DNA of 64,000 bases from Microbacterium hydrothermale (GTDB lineage: Bacteria; Actinomycetota; Actinomycetes; Actinomycetales; Microbacteriaceae). Of this stretch, positions 16,496 to 23,464 are shown piece by piece. The translations under genes were made by a program, and so were the position numbers. Under the pieces are notes generated by a model. That model ran no database searches. It had not been told where the DNA came from and saw only the letters and a list, made by a program, of their open reading frames with translations. The DNA lies in assembly GCF_004854025.1 (NCBI RefSeq), contig NZ_STGM01000002.1, positions 496,001 to 560,000 of the forward strand. The letters are read 5' to 3'. The first letter of the stretch is position 1, and every line of letters starts with the position of its first letter.

Positions 16496-17161
16496 ATGAA
16501 CGGTGAGCAAACAGACCTCGAGAGGCGCGCCGCACGGCACGCCGCCCTTGCCGACCCCGCACGACTGCAGATCGTCGACCTGCTCGAGACGGGCGACCTC
16601 TCCCCCCTCGAGATGCTCGCGCGCATCAACATCGCCTCGAACCTGCTTTCCCATCACCTCAAGGTGCTCGAGCGAGCGGGCATCGTCATCCGCTCGCGCT
16701 CGGAGGGCGATCGCCGCCGCACCTACGTCTCGCTGTCGCCGGACGCCGCCGGTCCGATCTCCGGCAGCACGGTCTTGACGGCACCGCGAGTGGTGTTCGT
16801 GTGCACCGCGAACTCCGCCCGCTCTCAGCTCGCCGAGCACCTGTGGCGCACCCGCAGCGATGTCCCCGCCGCCTCAGCCGGAACCACCCCGTCGCCCGCC
16901 GTCGCGCCGGGGGCCATCGCGGTCGCCGCGCGGCACGGCCTCGACCTGCATGACGCCGCACCCAAGCTGCTCGCCGACATCCGCCACGACGACGACCTGC
17001 TGATCAGTGTGTGCGACAACGCCCACGAGGCCCTCGAGAGAACCGACCTCCACTGGTCGGTGCCCGACCCGGTTCCCTCGAACACCGCGGACGCCTTCGA
17101 AAAGACCTATCGACATCTCGCCCGCCGTATCGACGGACTCCTCCCCCACCTCGCCGCCTGA
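16496..17161 (+). CDS. ArsR-ArsC fusion: winged-helix repressor joined to arsenate reductase
   Basis: 221 residues. Residues 10-80 are an ArsR-type winged helix (LADPARLQIVDLLETGDLS, then recognition segment NIASNLLSHHLKVLERAGIV). Residues 97-219 are a low-molecular-weight phosphatase/ArsC domain with P-loop Cys103-TANSAR109 and acid region WSVPDPV. The ArsR part has no cysteine, so the usual As(III) thiolate site is absent. The likely operator lies just before the ATG. No Shine-Dalgarno is visible. Whether the ArsC part reduces arsenate, senses it, or both is open. A free ArsC follows 14 bases later. Confidence 0.88.
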   Translation: MNGEQTDLERRAARHAALADPARLQIVDLLETGDLSPLEMLARINIASNLLSHHLKVLERAGIVIRSRSEGDRRRTYVSLSPDAAGPISGSTVLTAPRVVFVCTANSARSQLAEHLWRTRSDVPAASAGTTPSPAVAPGAIAVAARHGLDLHDAAPKLLADIRHDDDLLISVCDNAHEALERTDLHWSVPDPVPSNTADAFEKTYRHLARRIDGLLPHLAA

Positions 17162-17175
17162 CCACCGGAGCCACC

Positions 17176-17577
17176 ATGACCCGCCCCACCGTTCTCTTCG
17201 TCTGCGTCCACAACGCCGGGCGCTCGCAGATGGCCGCCGGCTACCTGCAGCACCTCGCCGGCGACCGCATCGACGTGCTGTCCGCCGGATCCGCCCCCAA
17301 GGACTCGATCAACCCGATGGCCATCGCCGCGATGGCCGAGGAAGGCATCGACATCTCAGCGAACCAGCCGAAGATCCTCACCGTCGACGCGGTGAAGGCC
17401 TCCGACGCCGTGATCACAATGGGCTGCGGCGACGCGTGCCCGATCTTCCCGGGCAAGCGCTACGAGGACTGGGAGCTCGACGACCCCGCGGGGCAGGACC
17501 TGGACGCCGTCCGCCGCATCCGCGACAAGATCAAGGGCCGCGTCGAGGGGCTGATCGCGAGCTTGTCCGGGGCCTAA
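17176..17577 (+). CDS. arsC: ArsC, mycothiol-coupled-type arsenate reductase
   Basis: 133 residues. P-loop CVHNAGRSQ (Cys10, Arg16), then MGCGDACPIFPGKRYEDWEL with Cys84 and Cys88, the layout of the Corynebacterium glutamicum ArsC1/ArsC2 group that forms an arseno-mycothiol adduct. It starts 14 bases after the ArsR-ArsC fusion and ends before a strong palindrome, so the two make a short operon. It is the third ArsC-fold domain within 4 kb. Confidence 0.9.
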   Translation: MTRPTVLFVCVHNAGRSQMAAGYLQHLAGDRIDVLSAGSAPKDSINPMAIAAMAEEGIDISANQPKILTVDAVKASDAVITMGCGDACPIFPGKRYEDWELDDPAGQDLDAVRRIRDKIKGRVEGLIASLSGA

Positions 17578-17596
17578 GTCCGAGGACGTCGCCCTC

Positions 17597-17630
17597 GTAA
17601 GCAAAGGCTAGATGTCTAGCCTTTGCTTAC
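17597..17630. terminator. 34-bp perfect palindrome between convergent genes
   Basis: Arms 17597-17612 and 17615-17630 pair perfectly over 16 bp with a 2-base centre. It is AT-richer than its surroundings. The stop codon and last four codons of the convergent DUF429 gene lie inside its right arm. It may act as a shared terminator; a protein site or repeat element is an alternative. Confidence 0.65.
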
Positions 17631-18380
17631 GGGACCGTCGACCAAAGCCTCCAGCGGCCCGTCGGGCAGCACGACCCATCCCTCCCGCCGCGCCACGGCG
17701 AGCATGTCGGATGCCGGGGGCGAGAACCGTCCGAGCGCCCCCGCGCGGGTCGCGAGGGCGGCGATGACGGCGTCGAAGGCGTCCGCCTTGCGGATCGCCA
17801 GCGCGGCGAAGGCGCCGAGGTCGAGCCACGGTGCGCGCTCGCGGAGCGCGTCGAGCAGGACGGCCCGGCGGGCGGCATCCACGCGATATCCCGTGGTGCC
17901 GAAGCCCCACAGGCGCAGCGATCCGCCGGGGTAGACCTCGAACAGGCGCCCCTCGGCGGCCCGGTCGACGTCGAGCCCCGCCTCAGCCAGACGACGCAGC
18001 AGCCCCGCCCCGCGCAGCGCGGTCACCCCGAGCCGATCGGTCGACACGCTCAGGGGCCACCGCCCGATGCGCTCGCGCACGACGTGGTCGGTGTGGCGGT
18101 AGACCAGCGGTCGACGCCAGTCCGCGTGCCCCTCGACGGGACCGAGGGTCGGGACGCGGTCGGCGTGATGCGCCCCGACGAAGTCGACGAACGCGTCGGG
18201 CCAGCCGAGCGGACAGTCCACCCCCAGCCACGCGTCGCCGGAGCGGACGGATGCCACGATCTCGGCATCCGTCATCCCGATCTCGAGACGCTCGAGCACG
18301 GCGCGGCCCGGGCTCCATGCGATCTCGGCGAGCGCGGTGCCGGGAGCCTCCGCGGCGAGGTCGACTCCGACGGTTCTCAT
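17616..18380 (-). CDS. DUF429 family protein
   Basis: 254 residues with MRTVGVDLAAEAPGTALAEI at the start (RNase H-like first strand with Asp), GVDCPLGWP near residue 54 and ADAFDAVIAALATR near 200, the hallmarks of DUF429. The family is predicted to be RNase H-fold nucleases or phosphotransferases of unknown substrate. Its last codons lie in the 17597-17630 palindrome. Monocistronic, convergent to the ars genes. Confidence 0.82.
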   Translation of the reverse strand: MRTVGVDLAAEAPGTALAEIAWSPGRAVLERLEIGMTDAEIVASVRSGDAWLGVDCPLGWPDAFVDFVGAHHADRVPTLGPVEGHADWRRPLVYRHTDHVVRERIGRWPLSVSTDRLGVTALRGAGLLRRLAEAGLDVDRAAEGRLFEVYPGGSLRLWGFGTTGYRVDAARRAVLLDALRERAPWLDLGAFAALAIRKADAFDAVIAALATRAGALGRFSPPASDMLAVARREGWVVLPDGPLEALVDGPVSKG

Positions 18381-18602
18381 CGGGAGGAGCCTAGGTCACG
18401 GCGGGCGGGTGCCGCCCTGCCCGCGCAAAAACGCACGCGCCCCGCAGGTCCTCGCGGACCGTGCGCGCACCCCGCGGCGGGTCCTCGACCTCCGGCCACG
18501 GATCGGCGTGCCTGCGGACGCCCCGCGACGGGGCGTGTCGCACGCGAGACCGCGCCGGACAAGCCATCCCCGATCCGCCCGGTGACCTGGGAGGATCGAC
18601 GC

Positions 18603-18968
18603 ATGGCAGACGAGGATCTCCCCGATTCGCTCGAACCGGCGACCGACGTCCCGTCGCGCGACGAACCCGACCCGCCGCCCACCCCGAAGGGCGACCTGCG
18701 GGCCGTGTCCATCATCGCGATCGTCACCGGCGCGATCGTCATCGCCTGGTACCTCTTCATCGCCACCGCCCAGACGATCTCGAAGGTCGACGAGATGCCG
18801 TGGATCCAGATCGGCATGTGGGGTCTCGCCGTGGTGTCGTTCGTGTGCGGCATCCTGAGTCTCAACGCGCGCATGGCGCGCGAGCTGGCGGCAGCCGGCT
18901 TCATCGCGGGAGTGGCCGCGGGTCTGCTGTCGATCTCGATCGGCTTCTTCAGCGAACTGCTGACCTGA
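18603..18968 (+). CDS. Small membrane protein, unknown
   Basis: 121 residues: an acidic, proline-rich N-terminal tail (1-35), then three hydrophobic helices (about 38-58, 67-85, 95-117). GGGAGGA lies 6 bases before the ATG. No family recognised. The 222 bases upstream (18381-18602) carry no gene I can support. Confidence 0.72.
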   Translation: MADEDLPDSLEPATDVPSRDEPDPPPTPKGDLRAVSIIAIVTGAIVIAWYLFIATAQTISKVDEMPWIQIGMWGLAVVSFVCGILSLNARMARELAAAGFIAGVAAGLLSISIGFFSELLT

Positions 18969-18972
18969 GACC

Positions 18973-19482
18973 TCAGCCGGCGCACTCCTGGCTGAGCTCG
19001 GTCAGCGTCCACGATCCGCTCGAGCGGTCGAGGTGCACCGTGCCGCAATTCCCGCCGACGTAGGCGACGTCGAGGACCGCGTCGTTCTGCGTCTGCGACA
19101 CGACCGTCACGTCGACGTCGGCCGACATGCCGGTGGCGGCATATAGCGCCGAGGTCTGCGTGATGAGGGCCGCGCAGTCGGAGATCCCGGCCCCGGTGGT
19201 GTCGTTGTACTCCTGGATCATGCGCTGCTGCAGCGGCTCGGTCAGGGCACCGCAGGCCGCGACCGTGTCGGCCGCCCGCACGGCGGTCCACCACGAGCGG
19301 AAGGCCTCGACCGGGCCGGCGTCGGGAGAGGCCGAGGCGCTCGCGACAGGGCTCGGGGCGGTCGAGACCGACGCGGAGGGCTCGATCGACGCGGGCTCGG
19401 ATGCCGTCGGGCCGGTGCAGGCGGAGAGGACGAGGCTCGCGCCGGCGAGCGCGAGGAGGAGCAGCGGGCGGGGGGATCGCAT
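18973..19482 (-). CDS. Lipoprotein, NTF2-like, unknown
   Basis: 169 residues. Signal peptide with lipobox LSAC (Cys about 22), a Ser/Ala/Pro-rich linker (25-55), then a ~110-residue domain beginning FRSWWTAVRAADTVAACGAL that resembles secreted NTF2-like domains. Two domain cysteines (about 72 and 153) and two more may pair. It is convergent with the small membrane protein, stops 4 bases apart. Function unknown. Confidence 0.75.
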   Translation of the reverse strand: MRSPRPLLLLALAGASLVLSACTGPTASEPASIEPSASVSTAPSPVASASASPDAGPVEAFRSWWTAVRAADTVAACGALTEPLQQRMIQEYNDTTGAGISDCAALITQTSALYAATGMSADVDVTVVSQTQNDAVLDVAYVGGNCGTVHLDRSSGSWTLTELSQECAG

Positions 19483-19673
19483 GGATCCATCCTCGGCGAC
19501 GAGACGCGCGGGTGCCAGTCGTGTGTGGCGTCTCTCGCCCGGCTGTTCGTGTTCGACGCCGACGACCGTCGGCCCTGCCGTCGTGCGGAGGTGGTGGCCG
19601 TCACCGCGCTGTGGACCGCGATCGGGCGGCGTGTCACGACTCTCCTCCGCAGGACGGCGCGACCGGTGCGTGC

Positions 19674-20759
19674 TCAGGACGCCGCCCCCACCCCCACGTA
19701 CCGCGCGGCCGGGCGGATGATCTTCGGATCCCGCGCCTGCTCGAGCACGTGCGCCGTCCAGCCGATCGTGCGGGCCAGAGCGAAGGTCGGCGTGAACATG
19801 CCGCGCGGGATGCCGCACTGCTCCATCACCACCGCCGCGTAGAACTCCACGTTCGCCTTCAGGGCCCGCTCCGGATGCCGCGCGGCGAGCTGACGTTCGG
19901 CCTCCGCCTGGAACGCCAGCGCCTGCTCCACCCGCCCGCCGCCGAGTCCCCGGGCGACCTCGCGCAGCAGCTCCGACCGCGGATCCGCCGTGCGGTACAC
20001 CGCGTGTCCGAAGCCCATGAGACGTCGACCGGCGGACAGCTCTCCCGCGATCCACGCGCCGGGGTCGCCGCCGGCGGCGTCGAGACTGTCGAGTGCGCGC
20101 GCGGGCGCTCCCCCGTGCAGCGGCCCCGAGAGCGCCCCGAGCGCGCCGGAGAGGCAGGATGCCATATCGGCTCCCGTCGAGGCGATGACTCGGGCCGTGA
20201 ACGTCGAGGCGTTGAAGCCGTGGTCCATCGCCGCGATGAGATAGGCCGACAGTGCGCGCACGTGCGCATCGTCGGGAACGACGCCGGTCACCCGCTCGAG
20301 GTAGTCCGACACGACGCCGCGACCCGTCGGCATCCGCCCCGGGAGAGGAGCGAGGGCGAGGGGCGCGATCGCCGCGTACTGGATGGCGTCGTCGAGGCGA
20401 CCCGTCTCGTCGAGGTCGTACAGGGCCGCGGAGCGGAGGGCGGATGCCGACAGCGTCCACACCGCGCGCAGCACCGCGAGCGGATCGTCGGTGCGCTCGC
20501 GGACGACGGCGATCAGCGCCGGGAGCCGCTCGTCGGCCTGCGCGTCGGCGATCCGCCGCGCGAAGTCGTGCGGAACGTGGGGCGCGCCACCGACGACGAG
20601 CAGGTGCCAGACGTCTTCGAACGTGCGGGTGCGCGCGAGGTCGACCGCGGAGTGACCGCGGTAGTGGTAGGAACCTGCCTCGCCGTTCACATCGCTGATG
20701 GCCGTCTCGGCCGCGACGACACCGTTGAGACCGCGGGGGACATCGATCAGGTGGCTCAT
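19674..20759 (-). CDS. Citrate synthase (type II, CitA-like)
   Basis: 361-residue citrate or methylcitrate synthase: LSGPLHGGAPARALDSL with the first catalytic His and GFGHAVYRTADPR with the second. The third catalytic position reads NVEFYAA, Glu where classical enzymes have Asp; related actinobacterial sequences also seem to have Glu. It condenses acetyl-CoA or propionyl-CoA with oxaloacetate. Start ATG 20759 has a promoter TTGACG-18-CACACT ending 6 bases before it, so the mRNA is probably leaderless. Divergent from an HTH-citrate synthase. Confidence 0.88.
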   Translation of the reverse strand: MSHLIDVPRGLNGVVAAETAISDVNGEAGSYHYRGHSAVDLARTRTFEDVWHLLVVGGAPHVPHDFARRIADAQADERLPALIAVVRERTDDPLAVLRAVWTLSASALRSAALYDLDETGRLDDAIQYAAIAPLALAPLPGRMPTGRGVVSDYLERVTGVVPDDAHVRALSAYLIAAMDHGFNASTFTARVIASTGADMASCLSGALGALSGPLHGGAPARALDSLDAAGGDPGAWIAGELSAGRRLMGFGHAVYRTADPRSELLREVARGLGGGRVEQALAFQAEAERQLAARHPERALKANVEFYAAVVMEQCGIPRGMFTPTFALARTIGWTAHVLEQARDPKIIRPAARYVGVGAAS

Positions 20760-20765
20760 GCGCTC

Positions 20766-20810
20766 AGTGTGCGAACATGACGTCCACAGCGTCAACGTTG
20801 ATCGGATCAA
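20766..20810. promoter_or_regulatory. Divergent promoter/operator of the citrate synthase pair
   Basis: Minus strand: -35 TTGACG (20795-20790), 18-base spacer, -10 CACACT (20771-20766). Two overlapping perfect palindromes, TCAACGTTGA (20792-20801) and TTGATC-G-GATCAA (20798-20810), cover the -35 box and end 1 base before the ATG of the HTH-citrate synthase. This suits autoregulation by that protein; binding is inferred. Confidence 0.6.
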
Positions 20811-20811
20811 G

Positions 20812-21987
20812 ATGTCTGCTCCCCTCCCCCGCCTGACCGCGGCCCAGACCGCCGCTCGGCTCGGGGTCAAACCCGAGACCCTCTACGCCTACGTCTCGCG
20901 CGGGCTGCTGGCCCGCGAGCGCGACGCGCACGGCTCGACGTTCGACGCCCTCGAGGTCGAGGCGTTCGCGACCGGGCGACGACGCTCCGCCGCGCACGCG
21001 CCCGCCCACCCCACCACCGGGATGCCGCTCGGCATCCTGCACACCGACATCGCCGACATCGAAGACGACGAGCTGCTCTTCCGCGGCCGACGCGCGCGTG
21101 ATCTCGTCGACCGCCCGTTCGCCGAGGTCGTCGCCTGGCTCTGGGACGCCGAGCGCGTCGACGCCCCCGACCCCGCCATCGGCAGCGCGCGCGAGATGGT
21201 GGCGGCGCTGCCCCCGCACGCCGACGCCATGGATCGCCTGCGCGCCGCCCTCACCGGGTTCGCCGCCGACGATCCCCTCCGTCACGACACCTCGCCGGCC
21301 ACGCTGCACCGCATCGGCTGGACGCTCCTGACCGGGCTCCCGGTCGCCCTGGGCGGAGACCCCGATCCCGACATCGCGCTGTCGCTGTCGCGGTCGTGGA
21401 ACGCCCCGGCATCCGTCGGTCCCGCCCTCAACGCGGCCCTCGTGCTGCTCATCGACCACGACCTCGCGGTGTCGACCTTCGCCGCGCGGGTGGCCGCCTC
21501 GGCGCGTGCAGACGGATACGCCGCGGTCAGCGCCGCTCTCGGCGCGGCGGACTCCCCCCTGCACATCTCCGCGGCCGCCCGCACGGCCCGCCTGCTCACG
21601 CGCGTGCGGCGGGGCCTCGACCCCGAGCGGGCCCTGGCCGAAGCGCTGCAAGACGGCAACGGCATCCCGGGCTTCGGGCACCCGCTCTACCGCGGGATCG
21701 ACGACCGCGCCGAGGCCCTGTTCCCCTTCATCACCGCGCTCCCGGACGGCGGAGGGACGATGGATGCCGTGCGCCGGCTCTCCGAGGTCGTCGACGCGCG
21801 GGCGCGCCTGCGCCCCAACGTCGATCTGGCGCTGGCCGCGTTGGCATCCGGTGCTCGGCTGCCCGAAGACGCCGCGAGCACGATCTTCGTCGTGGGGCGC
21901 CTCGCCGGCTGGATCGCACACATCGCCGCGGAGTACGCGGAGCCCGCCATGCGGCTTCGCCCACGGGGTGAATACGTGGGGCGGTGA
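20812..21987 (+). CDS. Citrate synthase-like protein with N-terminal MerR-type HTH
   Basis: 391 residues. Residues 6-50 form a helix-turn-helix (LTAAQTAARLGVKPETLYAYVSRGLL) of MerR/excisionase type, then a citrate synthase fold with both catalytic histidines (SPLHISAA and GFGHPLYRG) and the Asp in NVDLALA. Such proteins exist in actinobacteria; the HTH may make it a metabolite-sensing regulator of the divergent citrate synthase, or only a targeting domain. Its ATG follows two palindromes, which supports the regulator reading. Confidence 0.82.
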   Translation: MSAPLPRLTAAQTAARLGVKPETLYAYVSRGLLARERDAHGSTFDALEVEAFATGRRRSAAHAPAHPTTGMPLGILHTDIADIEDDELLFRGRRARDLVDRPFAEVVAWLWDAERVDAPDPAIGSAREMVAALPPHADAMDRLRAALTGFAADDPLRHDTSPATLHRIGWTLLTGLPVALGGDPDPDIALSLSRSWNAPASVGPALNAALVLLIDHDLAVSTFAARVAASARADGYAAVSAALGAADSPLHISAAARTARLLTRVRRGLDPERALAEALQDGNGIPGFGHPLYRGIDDRAEALFPFITALPDGGGTMDAVRRLSEVVDARARLRPNVDLALAALASGARLPEDAASTIFVVGRLAGWIAHIAAEYAEPAMRLRPRGEYVGR

Positions 21988-22006
21988 GGCCGCCCTAGCC
22001 AGGTGG

Positions 22007-22212
22007 ATGGCAAGGATTCCGCCCACGACGTACACCGTCCTGGAGGCGTGCAACAACCTGTCGCGCCTGATCGCCGACGTCGAGTCGGGGGTGGAGGTCA
22101 CCATCGCGAGACGGCGCGTGCCCGTCGCGCGGATCGGGCCATTCGGACGAACGACGCGCGCCTCGCCGCGATCGCGCCGGAGTTCGCGATCAACGTGCTC
22201 GAGACGGCCTGA
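22007..22212 (+). pseudogene. Toxin-antitoxin remnant: Phd/YefM antitoxin start joined to toxin-like end
   Basis: The frame from ATG 22007 gives a typical Phd/YefM antitoxin start (YTVLEACNNLSRLIADVE, then VTIARRRVPVARIGP). At about 22140 the sense continues in another frame as TNDARLAAIAPEFAINVLE up to a stop at 22212. That tail resembles the C-terminus of PIN-domain (VapC) toxins, so an internal deletion that removed most of both genes is likelier than a plain frameshift. No complete toxin gene is present. Not functional as it stands. Confidence 0.6.
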
Positions 22213-22214
22213 CC

Positions 22215-22652
22215 TCACCGCGCGGCGCCGACCAGCGCCAGCACGCTCCGCAGCCCCTCGGGCGTGCCGGGCCAGTGGCGCGCGATCGCCGGCATCCCCG
22301 CGTAACGGATCGCGAAGCGCAGGGCGATGACGACCACGATCGCGTCGTCGACGTAGCCGATGACCGGCAGGAAGTCGGGGATGAGGTCGATCGGCAGCAA
22401 CAGGTAGACCAGCAGCCCGCCCAGCCACCACCGGGTGGCTCGCGACACCGTGCGGTCGGCCACCAGTCGGCGGATCAGCCGCACCACGTCGGGAGCCAGA
22501 CGCATTACGGCGCGCCAGTCGACCGTCTCACCCGACCGCTTCTGCTGCACCCACAGCACCGCGACGAGCGCGAGCCACAGGATGACGAGCCCGGCGGCGA
22601 CGCCGAGCACGATCACGAGCCCTTCCGGAATCGGGCTCAGTGGTTCTCCCAC
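22215..22652 (-). CDS. YkvA-like DUF1232 membrane protein
   Basis: 145 residues: one N-terminal helix (about 12-35), then the DUF1232 core LLPIDLIPDFLPVIGYVDDA that forms two membrane segments. The role of YkvA proteins is unknown. GTG 22652 is the first plausible start and overlaps the mobA stop by 16 bases, so it ends the moeA-mobA operon, though its function need not be related. Confidence 0.78.
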   Translation of the reverse strand: MGEPLSPIPEGLVIVLGVAAGLVILWLALVAVLWVQQKRSGETVDWRAVMRLAPDVVRLIRRLVADRTVSRATRWWLGGLLVYLLLPIDLIPDFLPVIGYVDDAIVVVIALRFAIRYAGMPAIARHWPGTPEGLRSVLALVGAAR

Positions 22653-23464
22653 TCGCGCGCCAACTCGACGACGGCGGCGACGGCGGCCTCGGTGTCGGCC
22701 ACGGAACCCCCGGCCCGACCCGCGACGAGTCCGGCCACGAACGCGCTGAGCGGAGCCGCGGGGCGCGCGACGCCGTTGGCGACATCGCGGGCGAGGTCGA
22801 GGATGAGCGAGATGGGGATGTCGCCGTCGTCGAGGCCGAAGCGCTCGGCGAGCGCGGCACTCCACTCGTTCAGCGCCTCGGGGGGCAGGGTGCGGTTCTC
22901 GGTCATGGCTCCTCCTCGGGCTCTCCGGAGATCGTCCCACGTGTCGATGTCGCGCGTCTCCATCGCGGGGGCCGCGATCGCGGCGATGGACAGGCCGCCG
23001 AGCAGCGCCCGCATCGACGCATCGCGGCCCGCCTCGGGGAGACCGGATGCCGCTGCCCGCAGCGCCCCGGTGCGGTACCGGCCGATGAGCCACTGGCGTC
23101 GGCCGTCGTCGAGACACACCCCGTCGGCCCCGGGCGGGATGGGCGCGGTGAGCCGTCGGACGGCCGCGGCCGGTGCGGCGAGGTCGCAGGCGATGACGTA
23201 GACCTCGTCGGCATCCACCGCCGGCAGCGCAGCAACGATGGCGGCGGCCGGACCACCGAAGGGCGGATCCTCGCGTACCCAATCGACGTCGAGCGCGGCG
23301 TCGAGCATCGGTGCGACCACGACGACGCGTCCCGTCACGCAGGCCCGCACGGCGTCGATCGCCGCGGCGAGCAGCGTCGATCCCCCGACCTCGAACAGCG
23401 GCTTCACGGCGCCGCCCACCCGCGACCCGCGACCGCCGGCGAGCAGGATCGCGTCGACGCTCAC
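22637..23464 (-). CDS. mobA: MobA-like nucleotidyltransferase fused to DUF6457
   Basis: 275 residues. Residues 1-185 are a MobA-type fold (AILLAGGRGSRVGGAVKPLF; CDLAAP at about 92), which links GMP to molybdopterin. The last ~89 residues, from MTENRTLPPEALNEW, are a DUF6457 domain, which is a separate small gene in many actinobacteria; here no stop separates them. The internal ATG (22906) could still start a free DUF6457. The GTG start overlaps the moeA stop (GTGA), so this is a molybdenum cofactor operon. Confidence 0.82.
   Translation of the reverse strand: MSVDAILLAGGRGSRVGGAVKPLFEVGGSTLLAAAIDAVRACVTGRVVVVAPMLDAALDVDWVREDPPFGGPAAAIVAALPAVDADEVYVIACDLAAPAAAVRRLTAPIPPGADGVCLDDGRRQWLIGRYRTGALRAAASGLPEAGRDASMRALLGGLSIAAIAAPAMETRDIDTWDDLRRARGGAMTENRTLPPEALNEWSAALAERFGLDDGDIPISLILDLARDVANGVARPAAPLSAFVAGLVAGRAGGSVADTEAAVAAVVELAREWENH

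Noticed and set aside
16479..16632. N-terminal extension of AqpS
   Set aside because: It would cross the operator and overlap the divergent ArsR-ArsC coding region; ATG 16446 has a good ribosome site and starts the first helix.
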